Assembly (NCBI GenBank): GCA_964519595.1 | Contig: CAZFJN010000041.1 | Span: 1-16,980, forward strand | Length of the DNA: 16,980 bases | Direction: 5' to 3' | DNA from: JANRKF01 sp964519595 | GTDB taxonomy: Bacteria; Pseudomonadota; Alphaproteobacteria; Rickettsiales; SXRF01 | Shown: one piece after another, positions 6,336 to 12,357 of the stretch | How positions within the stretch are numbered: the stretch's first letter is position 1 | Layout: the number at the start of each line of letters is the position of its first letter | Program-made: the position numbers and the translations under genes | The notes under the pieces: model-generated | The model's input: only the letters and a program-made list of their open reading frames with translations | Databases searched by the model: none | Told to the model about the DNA's origin: nothing

Positions 6336-6839
6336 ATGAAAAAACGTATAATATTGTTGTTAACAGCTCTGCTTGTTCCAATAGCGGTGGCGATTGCGGT
6401 GGTGCGTTTTGCGCTGCCGGAAGCTTATAATAGTTCTGCATTTAAAACAACGCACAATAAGCCACCAAATACCTCGCCAAACAATCAGGATAAAAACATC
6501 AGGCAGAATAAGGAAAATTCTGCCTCTAATCAGCGGCATTCGGCAAATTTGCCAGCAGTTAAAGACAATGTTTATAACATTCCACAAACTCTCGAAGAGG
6601 CGCGTTTTCTAACCAGACAGCGCCTGCTTCATTTACAGAAACTTACTCAGGACGAGTGGGATAAGGAGCGAAAAACGCCGGAAATTGCCGTTAAAAACCC
6701 TCCTGCCAGCATCGAAGCGGCAATTGAGCGCGCACAGCTTCGCCTTAATGATTTGCAAAAAATGACCGCAAGCCAGTGGCAACAGGAAAAACAGCGCCTT
6801 GAGCAGAGAAATTCTATCCGACAATCTCAACGCCGCTGA
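6336..6839 (+). CDS. Exported or membrane-anchored hypothetical protein with an internal helical repeat
   Basis: I do not recognise a family. The 167-aa product opens with MKKR and a hydrophobic stretch at about 5-24, which is a signal peptide or N-terminal anchor, so the rest should be periplasmic. Residues 33-80 form a low-complexity linker rich in Asn, Gln, Ser and Pro. Two related 28-residue segments follow at 85-112 and 125-152, 40 residues apart, sharing the pattern (T/S)-(L/I)-E-x-A...R-x-R/Q-L-x2-L-Q-K-(L/M)-T-x2-(E/Q)-W-x2-E-(R/K). They look like amphipathic or coiled-coil helices. The C-terminus is basic. The 3' end overlaps the end of the convergent ndk by 26 bp, and the start is only 15 bp from divergent cutA. 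The signal sequence and repeat argue for a real gene. Confidence 0.7.
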   Translation: MKKRIILLLTALLVPIAVAIAVVRFALPEAYNSSAFKTTHNKPPNTSPNNQDKNIRQNKENSASNQRHSANLPAVKDNVYNIPQTLEEARFLTRQRLLHLQKLTQDEWDKERKTPEIAVKNPPASIEAAIERAQLRLNDLQKMTASQWQQEKQRLEQRNSIRQSQRR

Positions 6840-7236
6840 AAAAGAAACGTATCTCAGCTTCAGCATTTTCCAGCGAATCAGAACCATGCGCGGCATTTCT
6901 CTCAATGCTCTCGCCAAATTCCTTACGGATAGTGCCAGCGGCAGCTTTTGCCGGATCAGTAGCGCCCATTATTTCGCGGTTAAGAGCGACGGCATTTTCT
7001 CCTTCAAGAACTTGCACAACAACCGGACCGGAAACCATATATTCAACCAGATCATCATAAAAAGGCCGTTCTTTATGCACGCTGTAAAATTCCCGCGCCT
7101 GCAACCGCGAAAGGCGAATACGCTTCTGCGCGACAATACGCAGACCGCGCGATTCAAACAAAGCATTGATTTTTCCGGTTAGATTTCTGGCGGTAGCATC
7201 CGGCTTTATAATCGAAAAAGTGCGCTGTATGCTCAT
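6814..7236 (-). CDS. ndk: Nucleoside diphosphate kinase
   Basis: Cytosolic enzyme that equilibrates nucleoside di- and triphosphates through a phosphohistidine. The 140-aa product has the ATP-contact Lys11 in TFSIIKPDA, Tyr51, Arg87 in LNREIMGATDP, Thr93, Arg104, Asn114 and the catalytic His117 in NAAHGSDS. Length and motifs are standard for bacterial Ndk. A clear ribosome binding site (AGGAGT on the minus strand, 7246-7251) supports the chosen ATG. The 3' end overlaps the neighbouring exported-protein gene tail to tail. Nothing unusual in the protein itself. Confidence 0.97.
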   Translation of the reverse strand: MSIQRTFSIIKPDATARNLTGKINALFESRGLRIVAQKRIRLSRLQAREFYSVHKERPFYDDLVEYMVSGPVVVQVLEGENAVALNREIMGATDPAKAAAGTIRKEFGESIERNAAHGSDSLENAEAEIRFFFSGVEIVG

Positions 7237-7278
7237 GATAACTTAACTCCTGCTTGATTTTTGCTTTCGCTATTTATT

Positions 7279-7452
7279 TTTTTGTTTGCTAGCTTTTTGT
7301 TTGCTAGTTTTGTTATTTACTAGCTTTGCCGCTTGCTTTTTGTCGGCTGTATACGCATAAATCATGTTTTAGGCAAGAAGTTTATACAATAGGCAAGAAG
7401 TTTATAAAAAAGCAGTTTGTAGAAAATGCAGGAATTTTATCAGGAATTTTAT
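7279..7452. repeat. Three different short tandem duplications in the ndk-cysW spacer
   Basis: In a 217-bp divergent spacer I see three independent direct duplications: TTTTTGTTTGCTAG at 7279-7292 and 7294-7307 (period 15), AGGCAAGAAGTTTATA at 7371-7386 and 7391-7406 (period 20), and CAGGAATTTTAT at 7429-7440 and 7441-7452 (period 12). The last one ends one base before the cysW ATG and duplicates the CAGGAA that probably serves as its ribosome binding site. No clear promoter is visible for either gene. Confidence 0.85.
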
Positions 7453-7453
7453 C

Positions 7454-8284
7454 ATGACAGCCTCAGTTAGCGCAATTGGCGCAGTTGGCGCAAATAAATA
7501 CAAAATATTGCTGATTGCAGTGAGCCTCTTTTATCTGGCGATTCTTGTTCTATTGCCGGTTATTGCGGTTTTTGTTGAAGCTTTCCGGCAAGGCGTAGGC
7601 AGCTATTTTAGCGCTTTGGTTGAACCTGAGGCAATAGCAGCAATTCGCCTGACTTTCCTTGTTGCCGCTATTGCTGTGCCGCTTAATGTGGTTTTTGGAA
7701 TTGCGGCGAGTTGGGCAATTGCCAAATTTCAGTTTGCCGGCAAGAAATTGCTGATTACTTTCATAGATTTACCATTTTCAGTATCGCCGGTAATTTCCGG
7801 CCTTATTTATGTGCTGCTTTTTGGCGCACACAGCGTTCTTGGCCGCTGGCTTATTGAAAATGATCTGCAGATTATTTTTGCCGTGCCGGGCATTGTTATT
7901 GCTACGGTTTTTGTAACTTTCCCTTTTGTCGCGCGTGAATTAATACCGCTTATGGAAGAGCAGGGAACTGAAGAAGAAGAGGCGGCGATTATGCTCGGCG
8001 CTTCAGGACTCAGAACGTTTTTTTCCGTTACTCTGCCTAATATCAAGTGGGGACTTTTATACGGAATTTTATTATGCAATGCGCGCGCAATGGGCGAATT
8101 TGGCGCGGTTTCTGTGGTTTCCGGACATATAAAAGGCGAAACGAACACTATTCCACTGCATGTTGAAATTCTCTATAATGAATATAATTTTGCCGCCTCT
8201 TTCGCCGTAGCCTCGATTTTAACCTTGCTGGCGCTGGTTACGCTCTTGCTAAAAACCATTATTGAACGTAAATTCACAAAATGA
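7454..8284 (+). CDS. cysW: Sulfate/thiosulfate ABC transporter permease CysW
   Basis: Inner-membrane permease of the sulfate ABC importer. The 276-aa product has about six membrane helices, the permease EAA-type loop (EEAAIMLGASGLRTFFSVTLPNI, about 175-197) that docks on the ATPase, and the strongly CysW-typical stretch LLCNARAMGEFGAVSVVSGHI (about 206-226) followed by TNTIPLHVEILYNEY. The start codon lies right after a duplicated CAGGAATTTTAT leader; GGAA at 7443-7446 is suitably spaced. Its stop overlaps the cysA start by four bases (ATGA), showing translational coupling. The usual partners cysT (cysU) and a sulfate-binding protein are not upstream: the preceding gene is ndk on the other strand. 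Confidence 0.94.
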   Translation: MTASVSAIGAVGANKYKILLIAVSLFYLAILVLLPVIAVFVEAFRQGVGSYFSALVEPEAIAAIRLTFLVAAIAVPLNVVFGIAASWAIAKFQFAGKKLLITFIDLPFSVSPVISGLIYVLLFGAHSVLGRWLIENDLQIIFAVPGIVIATVFVTFPFVARELIPLMEEQGTEEEEAAIMLGASGLRTFFSVTLPNIKWGLLYGILLCNARAMGEFGAVSVVSGHIKGETNTIPLHVEILYNEYNFAASFAVASILTLLALVTLLLKTIIERKFTK

Positions 8285-9507
8285 GCATTGAAGTAAAAAA
8301 TATAAAGAAGAATTTTGGCGCTTTTGCCGCCATTAATGACGTAAATCTGACCGTAAAAGACGGTGAGCTGGTGGCGTTGCTTGGTCCTTCCGGCTCCGGA
8401 AAAACAACATTGCTGCGGATAATTGCCGGCCTTGAACGCGCTGATTCCGGCAGCGTAATGATCGACGGAATTGAAGCCAGCAATCTGCATGTGAAGGAGC
8501 GCAAGGTTGGTTTTGTGTTCCAGCATTATGCGCTGTTTAAGCATATGACGGTTTTTGAGAATGTTGCTTTTGGCCTGCGCGTTCGTCCTCGTGATGTTCG
8601 TCCTAGCCCTGGGCAGATTCATAAACGAGTTATGGATTTGCTGGCGCTGGTTCATTTAGACGCTTTTCATGATCGTTATCCAAGCCAGCTTTCCGGCGGA
8701 CAAAGGCAGCGCGTTGCCCTTGCGCGGTCGCTGGCGGTTGAGCCTAAGCTGCTGCTGCTCGATGAACCGTTCGGCGCGCTTGATGCTAAAGTGCGGAAAG
8801 AATTGCGCCGCTGGTTGCGCCGTCTGCATGACGATATGCATATTACCAGCATTTTCGTCACGCATGATCAGGAAGAAGCGATGGAAGTTTCTGACCGCGT
8901 GGTAGTGATGAATCAGGGAAAAATCGAGCAGGTTGGCACGCCGGAAGAAGTATATCATGCTCCGAAGAACGGTTTTATTTATGATTTTCTCGGCAATTAT
9001 AATGAATTTGCCGGCTGGAGAGATGAAAAAGGCAAATGGCATCTGGCGGAAGATGATCTGTGGGAATCGGAAAAAATCATCACTGTCAGCGCCATATCAG
9101 CGCCGCCGCAAAAATCCAGCTGGTTGTCGCGCTATCCGGAGCTGGTTGGCGCTTTAAAAAAAGTTGTGCCAGGCTTTGCTCATAATGAAATTCCGCAACT
9201 CTTCACTCCGGCCAAAGCCAGCCGCCAGCAAATGAAATCGCGTCTTGCCAAGCTTGGAACTCCGGTGCGTGTATTTGCGCGTCCGCATGAGATGTTTGTG
9301 GCAAAAAATCCTGATGATGATCATGAATATATTCCGGTTACGGTAATTCATACTAACCCGGCCGGGCCGCTGGTAAAGCTTGATTTACAACGTAAAAACG
9401 GTACAGTTCTGCAAGCGGAAATTCCTAAAAACATCGTTGATTCATTGCCGATAAAGAAAGGCGATACTGTATTCGTTCGTCCAAAAGAGGTTAGGATATT
9501 TGAGTAG
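8281..9507 (+). CDS. cysA: Sulfate/thiosulfate ABC transporter ATP-binding protein CysA
   Basis: Cytoplasmic ATPase of the sulfate importer. Motifs: Walker A GPSGSGKT (35-42), Q-loop Gln81, signature LSGGQ (137-141), Walker B LLLLDE (157-162), switch His195 in VTHD. At 408 aa it is some 40-60 residues longer than typical CysA; the extra length lies in the regulatory C-terminal half, in a lysine-rich stretch at about 245-315 that precedes a TOBE-like domain (about 320-408, containing FARPHEMFVA and VFVRPKEVRIFE). It is coupled to cysW by an ATGA overlap. The last codons (AGG ATA TTT GAG TAG) fall in an 11-bp direct repeat whose second copy lies at 9824-9834, so the present stop codon was probably supplied by an inserted element. 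Confidence 0.94.
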   Translation: MSIEVKNIKKNFGAFAAINDVNLTVKDGELVALLGPSGSGKTTLLRIIAGLERADSGSVMIDGIEASNLHVKERKVGFVFQHYALFKHMTVFENVAFGLRVRPRDVRPSPGQIHKRVMDLLALVHLDAFHDRYPSQLSGGQRQRVALARSLAVEPKLLLLDEPFGALDAKVRKELRRWLRRLHDDMHITSIFVTHDQEEAMEVSDRVVVMNQGKIEQVGTPEEVYHAPKNGFIYDFLGNYNEFAGWRDEKGKWHLAEDDLWESEKIITVSAISAPPQKSSWLSRYPELVGALKKVVPGFAHNEIPQLFTPAKASRQQMKSRLAKLGTPVRVFARPHEMFVAKNPDDDHEYIPVTVIHTNPAGPLVKLDLQRKNGTVLQAEIPKNIVDSLPIKKGDTVFVRPKEVRIFE

Positions 9508-9512
9508 TTGTT

Positions 9513-9554
9513 ATCGTATATCGTAGTTCGTATATCGTAGTTCGTAGTTCGTGG
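9513..9554 (+). repeat. Left heptamer array, six units (WTCGTAK)
   Basis: Six head-to-tail 7-bp units start five bases after the cysA stop: ATCGTAT, ATCGTAG, TTCGTAT, ATCGTAG, TTCGTAG, TTCGTGG. The reverse complement of the main unit is found in the right array at 9757-9819, so the two arrays are inverted relative to each other and could pair as a long stem. The last unit runs directly into the pseudogene reading frame. Confidence 0.92.
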
Positions 9555-9744
9555 CACTAAACCAGAGTTTGCGCGCTTTGTAGATATTGCCCGTGGTTCT
9601 CTTGCAGAGCTTGAAACGCAACTGATATTAGCGCATGATAGAAAATATATTGCAACATCAGCGTATGATGGTGCGATGAAGCTGGCGGATGATATAGGTC
9701 GTATGCTGCTAAGATTGTTACAATCGCTCAGGAAAAAATTATAG
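9550..9744 (+). pseudogene. C-terminal remnant of a four-helix-bundle protein (S23/IVP family)
   Basis: Reading from 9550 gives 64 residues to the TAG at 9742-9744: RGTKPEFARFVDIARGSLAELE and onward, ending LLQSLRKKL. The phrase FARF-x-DIARGSLAELETQL is the hallmark of the second half of four-helix-bundle proteins of the 23S rRNA intervening-sequence (S23) family. Complete members have some 110-130 residues and begin with a LxVWxKA-like segment and an N-terminal helix pair; that half is missing and its place is taken by the heptamer array, which contains a stop just upstream in frame. No start codon or ribosome binding site is available, so it is dead or at most untranslated. Family function is unclear; members also occur inside 23S rRNA insertions. 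Confidence 0.75.
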
Positions 9745-9756
9745 CATCAAGTAACC

Positions 9757-9819
9757 CTACGATCTACGAACTACGATTTACGATCTACGAACTACGAACT
9801 ACGAACTACGATCTAAGAA
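9757..9819 (-). repeat. Right heptamer array, nine units (CTACGAW), inverted to the left array
   Basis: Nine units in perfect 7-bp register: CTACGAT, CTACGAA, CTACGAT, TTACGAT, CTACGAA three times, CTACGAT, and a decayed CTAAGAA. On the minus strand they read ATCGTAG / TTCGTAG, like the left array. The array begins 12 bases after the pseudogene stop and ends just before the second copy of the 11-bp flanking direct repeat. Confidence 0.92.
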
Positions 9820-9834
9820 TGCGAGGATATTTGA

Positions 9835-10140
9835 ATGAACATACCTGCCTCTGTATTATTTGAACAATATCCAATTCGTAGAATATACGATGAAGAAGCG
9901 GATATATGGTTCTTTTCGGTGATTGATATTATACGTGTTTTAATTAACCAGCCCGATTATCAGACTGCCAGAAAATATTGGAACAAGCTGAAAGAAAGGC
10001 TCAGCAAAGAAGGAAGTCAATCGGTGACAAATTGTCACCAGTTGAAAATGACAGCTGGAGATGGTAAGCAACGGCTTACTGATGTTGCGAACGCTGAAAC
10101 GTTGTTTCGTTCAAAAAGAAACAAAAGGCTTGATGGCTAA
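9835..10140 (+). pseudogene. Truncated Bro-N domain (phage antirepressor-like) gene
   Basis: The 101-aa frame carries the Bro-N pattern found in phage antirepressors and the related inducible proteins: FEQYPIRRIYDEEADIWFFSVIDII (about 9-33), KYWNKLKERLSKEGSQSVTNCHQLK (about 47-71), DGKQRLTDVANAETLFR (about 76-92). In complete relatives ETLFR is followed by an IIQSIPSPKAEPFKxWLA-type segment and a long C-terminal part; here the last nine residues (SKRNKRLDG) do not match, so about half or more of the protein is lost, most likely by a deletion up to pgsA. GAGG at 9823-9826 could serve as ribosome binding site for ATG 9835. Its stop TAA overlaps the pgsA ATG by one base. It could still be translated and drive coupling into pgsA. 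Confidence 0.7.
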
Positions 10141-10673
10141 TGTTACTCAATAAACAAAATCTTCCCAACTACCTCACTTATTTCCGCATTCTGGTTATAC
10201 CTTTGCTGGTGCTGGCTTTTTATTTGCCGGGAAGATGGACAGAGATTCTGTGTGCAATGCTGTTTGCGCTGGCGGCGATTACCGACTGGCTGGATGGTTA
10301 TATGGCGCGGTTGTGGAACGTCCAAAGCAGCCTTGGCCGCTTTCTTGATCCGATTGCTGACAAGCTGCTGGTTGCAACGGCGCTGATTCTATTAGTCAAT
10401 GCCGGCAGAGCTGATGCGCTTCCGGCAATTGCGATAATGTGCCGCGAGATTCTGGTTTCCGGACTGCGCGAATTTCTGGCAGAAATTCGTGTAAGCGTTC
10501 CAGTTTCCAACCTCGCTAAATGGAAAACCGCCGTGCAGATGATTGCAATTTTCTCACTGCTACTAGGCAGTCCGGTTGAAGTTATGGGCGAAATAATGTT
10601 GTGGATTGCCGCCGTTCTGACACTAATAACAGGCTATATATATCTAAAAACCGGCCTTAAACACATGACATAA
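10140..10673 (+). CDS. pgsA: CDP-diacylglycerol-glycerol-3-phosphate 3-phosphatidyltransferase
   Basis: Membrane enzyme that makes phosphatidylglycerophosphate, the committed step to phosphatidylglycerol and cardiolipin. The 177-aa product is normal for PgsA and has about six hydrophobic segments. The CDP-alcohol phosphotransferase motif is complete: D49, D52-G53, A56-R57, G66, D70 and D74. The N-terminus NLPNYLTYFRIL is typical and supports the ATG at 10140, which shares one base with the stop of the Bro-N remnant; AAAAGG at 10123-10128 is a poor, distant ribosome binding site, so translation may be coupled. A 7-bp hairpin (TTGTTTC 10102-10108 with GAAACAA 10118-10124) lies just upstream. 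The 3' end overlaps the convergent ATPase gene by 17 bp. Confidence 0.94.
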   Translation: MLLNKQNLPNYLTYFRILVIPLLVLAFYLPGRWTEILCAMLFALAAITDWLDGYMARLWNVQSSLGRFLDPIADKLLVATALILLVNAGRADALPAIAIMCREILVSGLREFLAEIRVSVPVSNLAKWKTAVQMIAIFSLLLGSPVEVMGEIMLWIAAVLTLITGYIYLKTGLKHMT

Positions 10674-11844
10674 TTGTACCAGCAAGCTTCTTAAGCTTTG
10701 TTTCCAGATCGGCAATGCCAATTGTTTCAATATATTCATTGACGATATAGCTTTGGCTTCCCGGATAGACAATAAACAATTTTGCCAGTTCAAGTGTTTT
10801 ATTCGCCTCGTGCATGGATTTAGTGGTTTTTGGCGCATCGGCATATTTAATTTCAAAACCGTAACGTTTTCCTTGATGAAATACCAGCAGGTCAAGTTCT
10901 GCTCCAGCCTGCGTTGCCCAGAACATACAATTTCGTTCACCAAAAATCTGGATAATTCTCTCGCTGACAAATCCTTCCCAGCTTGCTCCTAATTTAGGGT
11001 GTGATTCAATTGTAGCGGCATTTCCTAAACCGAGCAGCGTATGCAGAATTCCTGAATCGCGTACATATATTTTTGGCGATTTGACTTGCCGTTTGCCAAT
11101 ATTTTCATGCCATGGCTGAAGCTGGCGTAGTACCAGAGCGCCTTCCAGAATATCCAGATGACGGCGGATAGTAGTGTGATTTTCTCCAAGAGATCGTCCA
11201 ATATCAGCGAGCTTTGCCACTTGTCCGTGGTAATGTGCGATCATCATCCACAATCGCCTTAAGCGCTCAGGCGCTACCATGACGCCAAGACGGCGTAAAT
11301 CGCGCTCTAAGAATGTCGCAATAAAATCCTCGCGCCATTTGAAACTGTCGGCATCTGACTGCGCGAGATAGGAACGTGGAAATCCACCGCGATGCCAAAG
11401 CTTTTGCCAATGTTCGTTGCCAACTTCATGCAGATTGAAACCGGACATGTTTATGAAGTTAATCCGGCCGGCCAGTGATTCCGAAACGTTACTTACCAGA
11501 TCAGGAGAAGCACTGCCGAGCAATAAAAAACGCGCTGGAAGTGGCGTGCGGTCAGCCAGTACGCGCAGCACTGGAAATAGAGCAGGCTGTAATTGCGCTT
11601 CGTCAATTACGACTAAACCTTGCAAATGCTCCAGCGTAGTGAGAGGATTTTCCAGCCGTTTTGCATCAACCGGATGCTCAAGATCAAAAAAACTAGCAGA
11701 CTGCGCCTTGCCAATGGCGCGCGCCAGCGTTGTTTTTCCACATTGGCGCGGTCCGATCAGCGACACTACCGGATTACGCGCCAGCGCATATTCAATTTGC
11801 TGAGTGAGTATATTACGTGTGAGTGTATTATTTGATATTATCAT
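10657..11844 (-). CDS. DUF4143-type AAA ATPase (ATP-binding protein)
   Basis: The 395-aa product matches the widespread family with an N-terminal AAA_14-like ATPase and a C-terminal DUF4143 domain. Seen: Walker A GPRQCGKTT (31-39), Walker B LVVIDEAQ (77-84), sensor-like LLLGSAS (107-113), a helix-turn-helix-like stretch around 207-234 (VAKLADIGRSLGENHTTIRRHLDIL), GASWEGFVSE (286-295), and ELDLLV (316-321) with FEIKYAD (330-336), the latter resembling a PD-(D/E)xK nuclease-like core (Asp318, Glu331, Lys333). Length is typical. The biological role of the family is unknown; members are patchily distributed and often sit in accessory DNA, as here next to a toxin-antitoxin pair. The frame is intact. 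The 3' end overlaps pgsA by 17 bp. Confidence 0.9.
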   Translation of the reverse strand: MIISNNTLTRNILTQQIEYALARNPVVSLIGPRQCGKTTLARAIGKAQSASFFDLEHPVDAKRLENPLTTLEHLQGLVVIDEAQLQPALFPVLRVLADRTPLPARFLLLGSASPDLVSNVSESLAGRINFINMSGFNLHEVGNEHWQKLWHRGGFPRSYLAQSDADSFKWREDFIATFLERDLRRLGVMVAPERLRRLWMMIAHYHGQVAKLADIGRSLGENHTTIRRHLDILEGALVLRQLQPWHENIGKRQVKSPKIYVRDSGILHTLLGLGNAATIESHPKLGASWEGFVSERIIQIFGERNCMFWATQAGAELDLLVFHQGKRYGFEIKYADAPKTTKSMHEANKTLELAKLFIVYPGSQSYIVNEYIETIGIADLETKLKKLAGTIMSCV

Positions 11845-11850
11845 CCTAGT

Positions 11851-11875
11851 ATTCTGATGATCAGATGTTCAGAAT
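11851..11875. promoter_or_regulatory. Inverted repeat just upstream of the DUF4143 gene
   Basis: ATTCTGA (11851-11857) and TCAGAAT (11869-11875) form a perfect 7-bp inverted repeat, with a smaller CTGAT-G-ATCAG symmetry inside (11854-11864). It starts 7 bp upstream of the minus-strand ATG at 11844, where an operator could lie. Confidence 0.35.
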
Positions 11876-11877
11876 GC

Positions 11878-11986
11878 AAGGATAATATTTCTATTAAAAG
11901 GATAATATTTCTATTAATCTTCCTCTTAATATGCATTTTATGCCGCTAGCGCAAATATTACGCCAAATATTACGCAAATATTACGC
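11878..11986. repeat. 20-bp tandem duplication and an 11-12-bp triple repeat in the divergent spacer
   Basis: AAGGATAATATTTCTATTAA is perfectly duplicated at 11878-11897 and 11898-11917. Further on, CAAATATTACGC occurs at 11952-11963 and 11964-11975, with a third copy lacking the first C at 11976-11986. The 243-bp spacer between the DUF4143 gene and the antitoxin thus consists largely of local duplications. Confidence 0.9.
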
Positions 11987-12000
11987 ATGTCGCATTGCAT

Positions 12001-12028
12001 TTGTCATTCAAATGAATTATAATATACT
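12001..12028 (+). promoter_or_regulatory. Probable promoter/operator of the toxin-antitoxin operon
   Basis: TTGTCA (12001-12006) and TATACT (12023-12028) with a 16-bp spacer each match sigma-70 boxes at five of six positions. The palindrome ATTCA-AA-TGAAT (12006-12017) lies in the spacer and would suit autorepression by a ribbon-helix-helix antitoxin. A second possible -10 (TATAAT, 12018-12023) overlaps. The leader also has a near-duplicate ACTGCAATATACTGCAAATA at 12036-12055. Confidence 0.5.
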
Positions 12029-12087
12029 TCAACTTACTGCAATATACTGCAAATATAGGTTAATGTAATGCAAATGGAGGTTTTATT

Positions 12088-12357
12088 ATGTCAAATGTAA
12101 TGATTCAGGCGCGTGTTTCGCAAAATCTTAAACAACAGGCGGAAAAGATTTTTGCCTCAATGGGCTTAAGTATTTCCGAGGCGGTGCGTGTTTTTCTGCA
12201 ACAAAGTGTTAATGAACATGGTCTGCCGTTCCAGCCGCGCGCTGCCAAAATTCCCAATGCTGAAACCATTGCCGCGATGGAGGAGCTGGATAATGGTGGA
12301 GGAACAAGGTTAACACTGGACGAATTTAAAAAAATGCTTGATAAAATGTCATTATGA
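12088..12357 (+). CDS. dinJ: RelB/DinJ-family antitoxin
   Basis: The 89-aa product begins with a ribbon-helix-helix DNA-binding domain: beta strand VMIQARVSQNLKQQAE (4-19) followed by FASMGLSISEAVRVFLQQSV (22-41), the characteristic RelB/DinJ phrase. The C-terminal part (45-89) would wrap the toxin. A strong ribosome binding site GGAGG (12076-12080) stands seven bases before the ATG. The stop overlaps the toxin start by four bases (ATGA), as in most such pairs. The antitoxin should neutralise YafQ and repress its own promoter at 12001-12028. Confidence 0.93.
   Translation: MSNVMIQARVSQNLKQQAEKIFASMGLSISEAVRVFLQQSVNEHGLPFQPRAAKIPNAETIAAMEELDNGGGTRLTLDEFKKMLDKMSL

Larger units (their letters stand above)
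9493..9834. mobile_element. Putative inserted element behind cysA, bounded by an 11-bp direct repeat
   Basis: AGGATATTTGA is present at 9493-9503, inside the final cysA codons, and again at 9824-9834. In the second copy the reading continues AGG ATA TTT GAA TGA, i.e. the same Arg-Ile-Phe-Glu then stop, as expected if it is the original end of cysA. Between the copies lie a left heptamer array, a truncated four-helix-bundle gene and a right heptamer array in inverted orientation. This is what insertion of a roughly 320-bp element with an 11-bp target duplication would leave. No transposase is present. Alternative: the second copy is part of the leader of the following gene and the match is chance. 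Confidence 0.5.

Noticed and set aside
9550..9744. Avd-type accessory gene of a diversity-generating retroelement
   Set aside because: The four-helix-bundle fold is similar, but no reverse transcriptase, template repeat or variable repeat is in the window, and the gene is truncated.
9513..9819. CRISPR array
   Set aside because: The repeat is 7 bp with no spacers and the two arrays are inverted; no cas genes are present.
10023..10039. Perfect 17-bp palindrome GGTGACAA-A-TTGTCACC
   Set aside because: It lies inside the Bro-N reading frame and encodes the family-conserved SVTNCHQ region, so the symmetry is probably a by-product of coding; operator function is unsupported.
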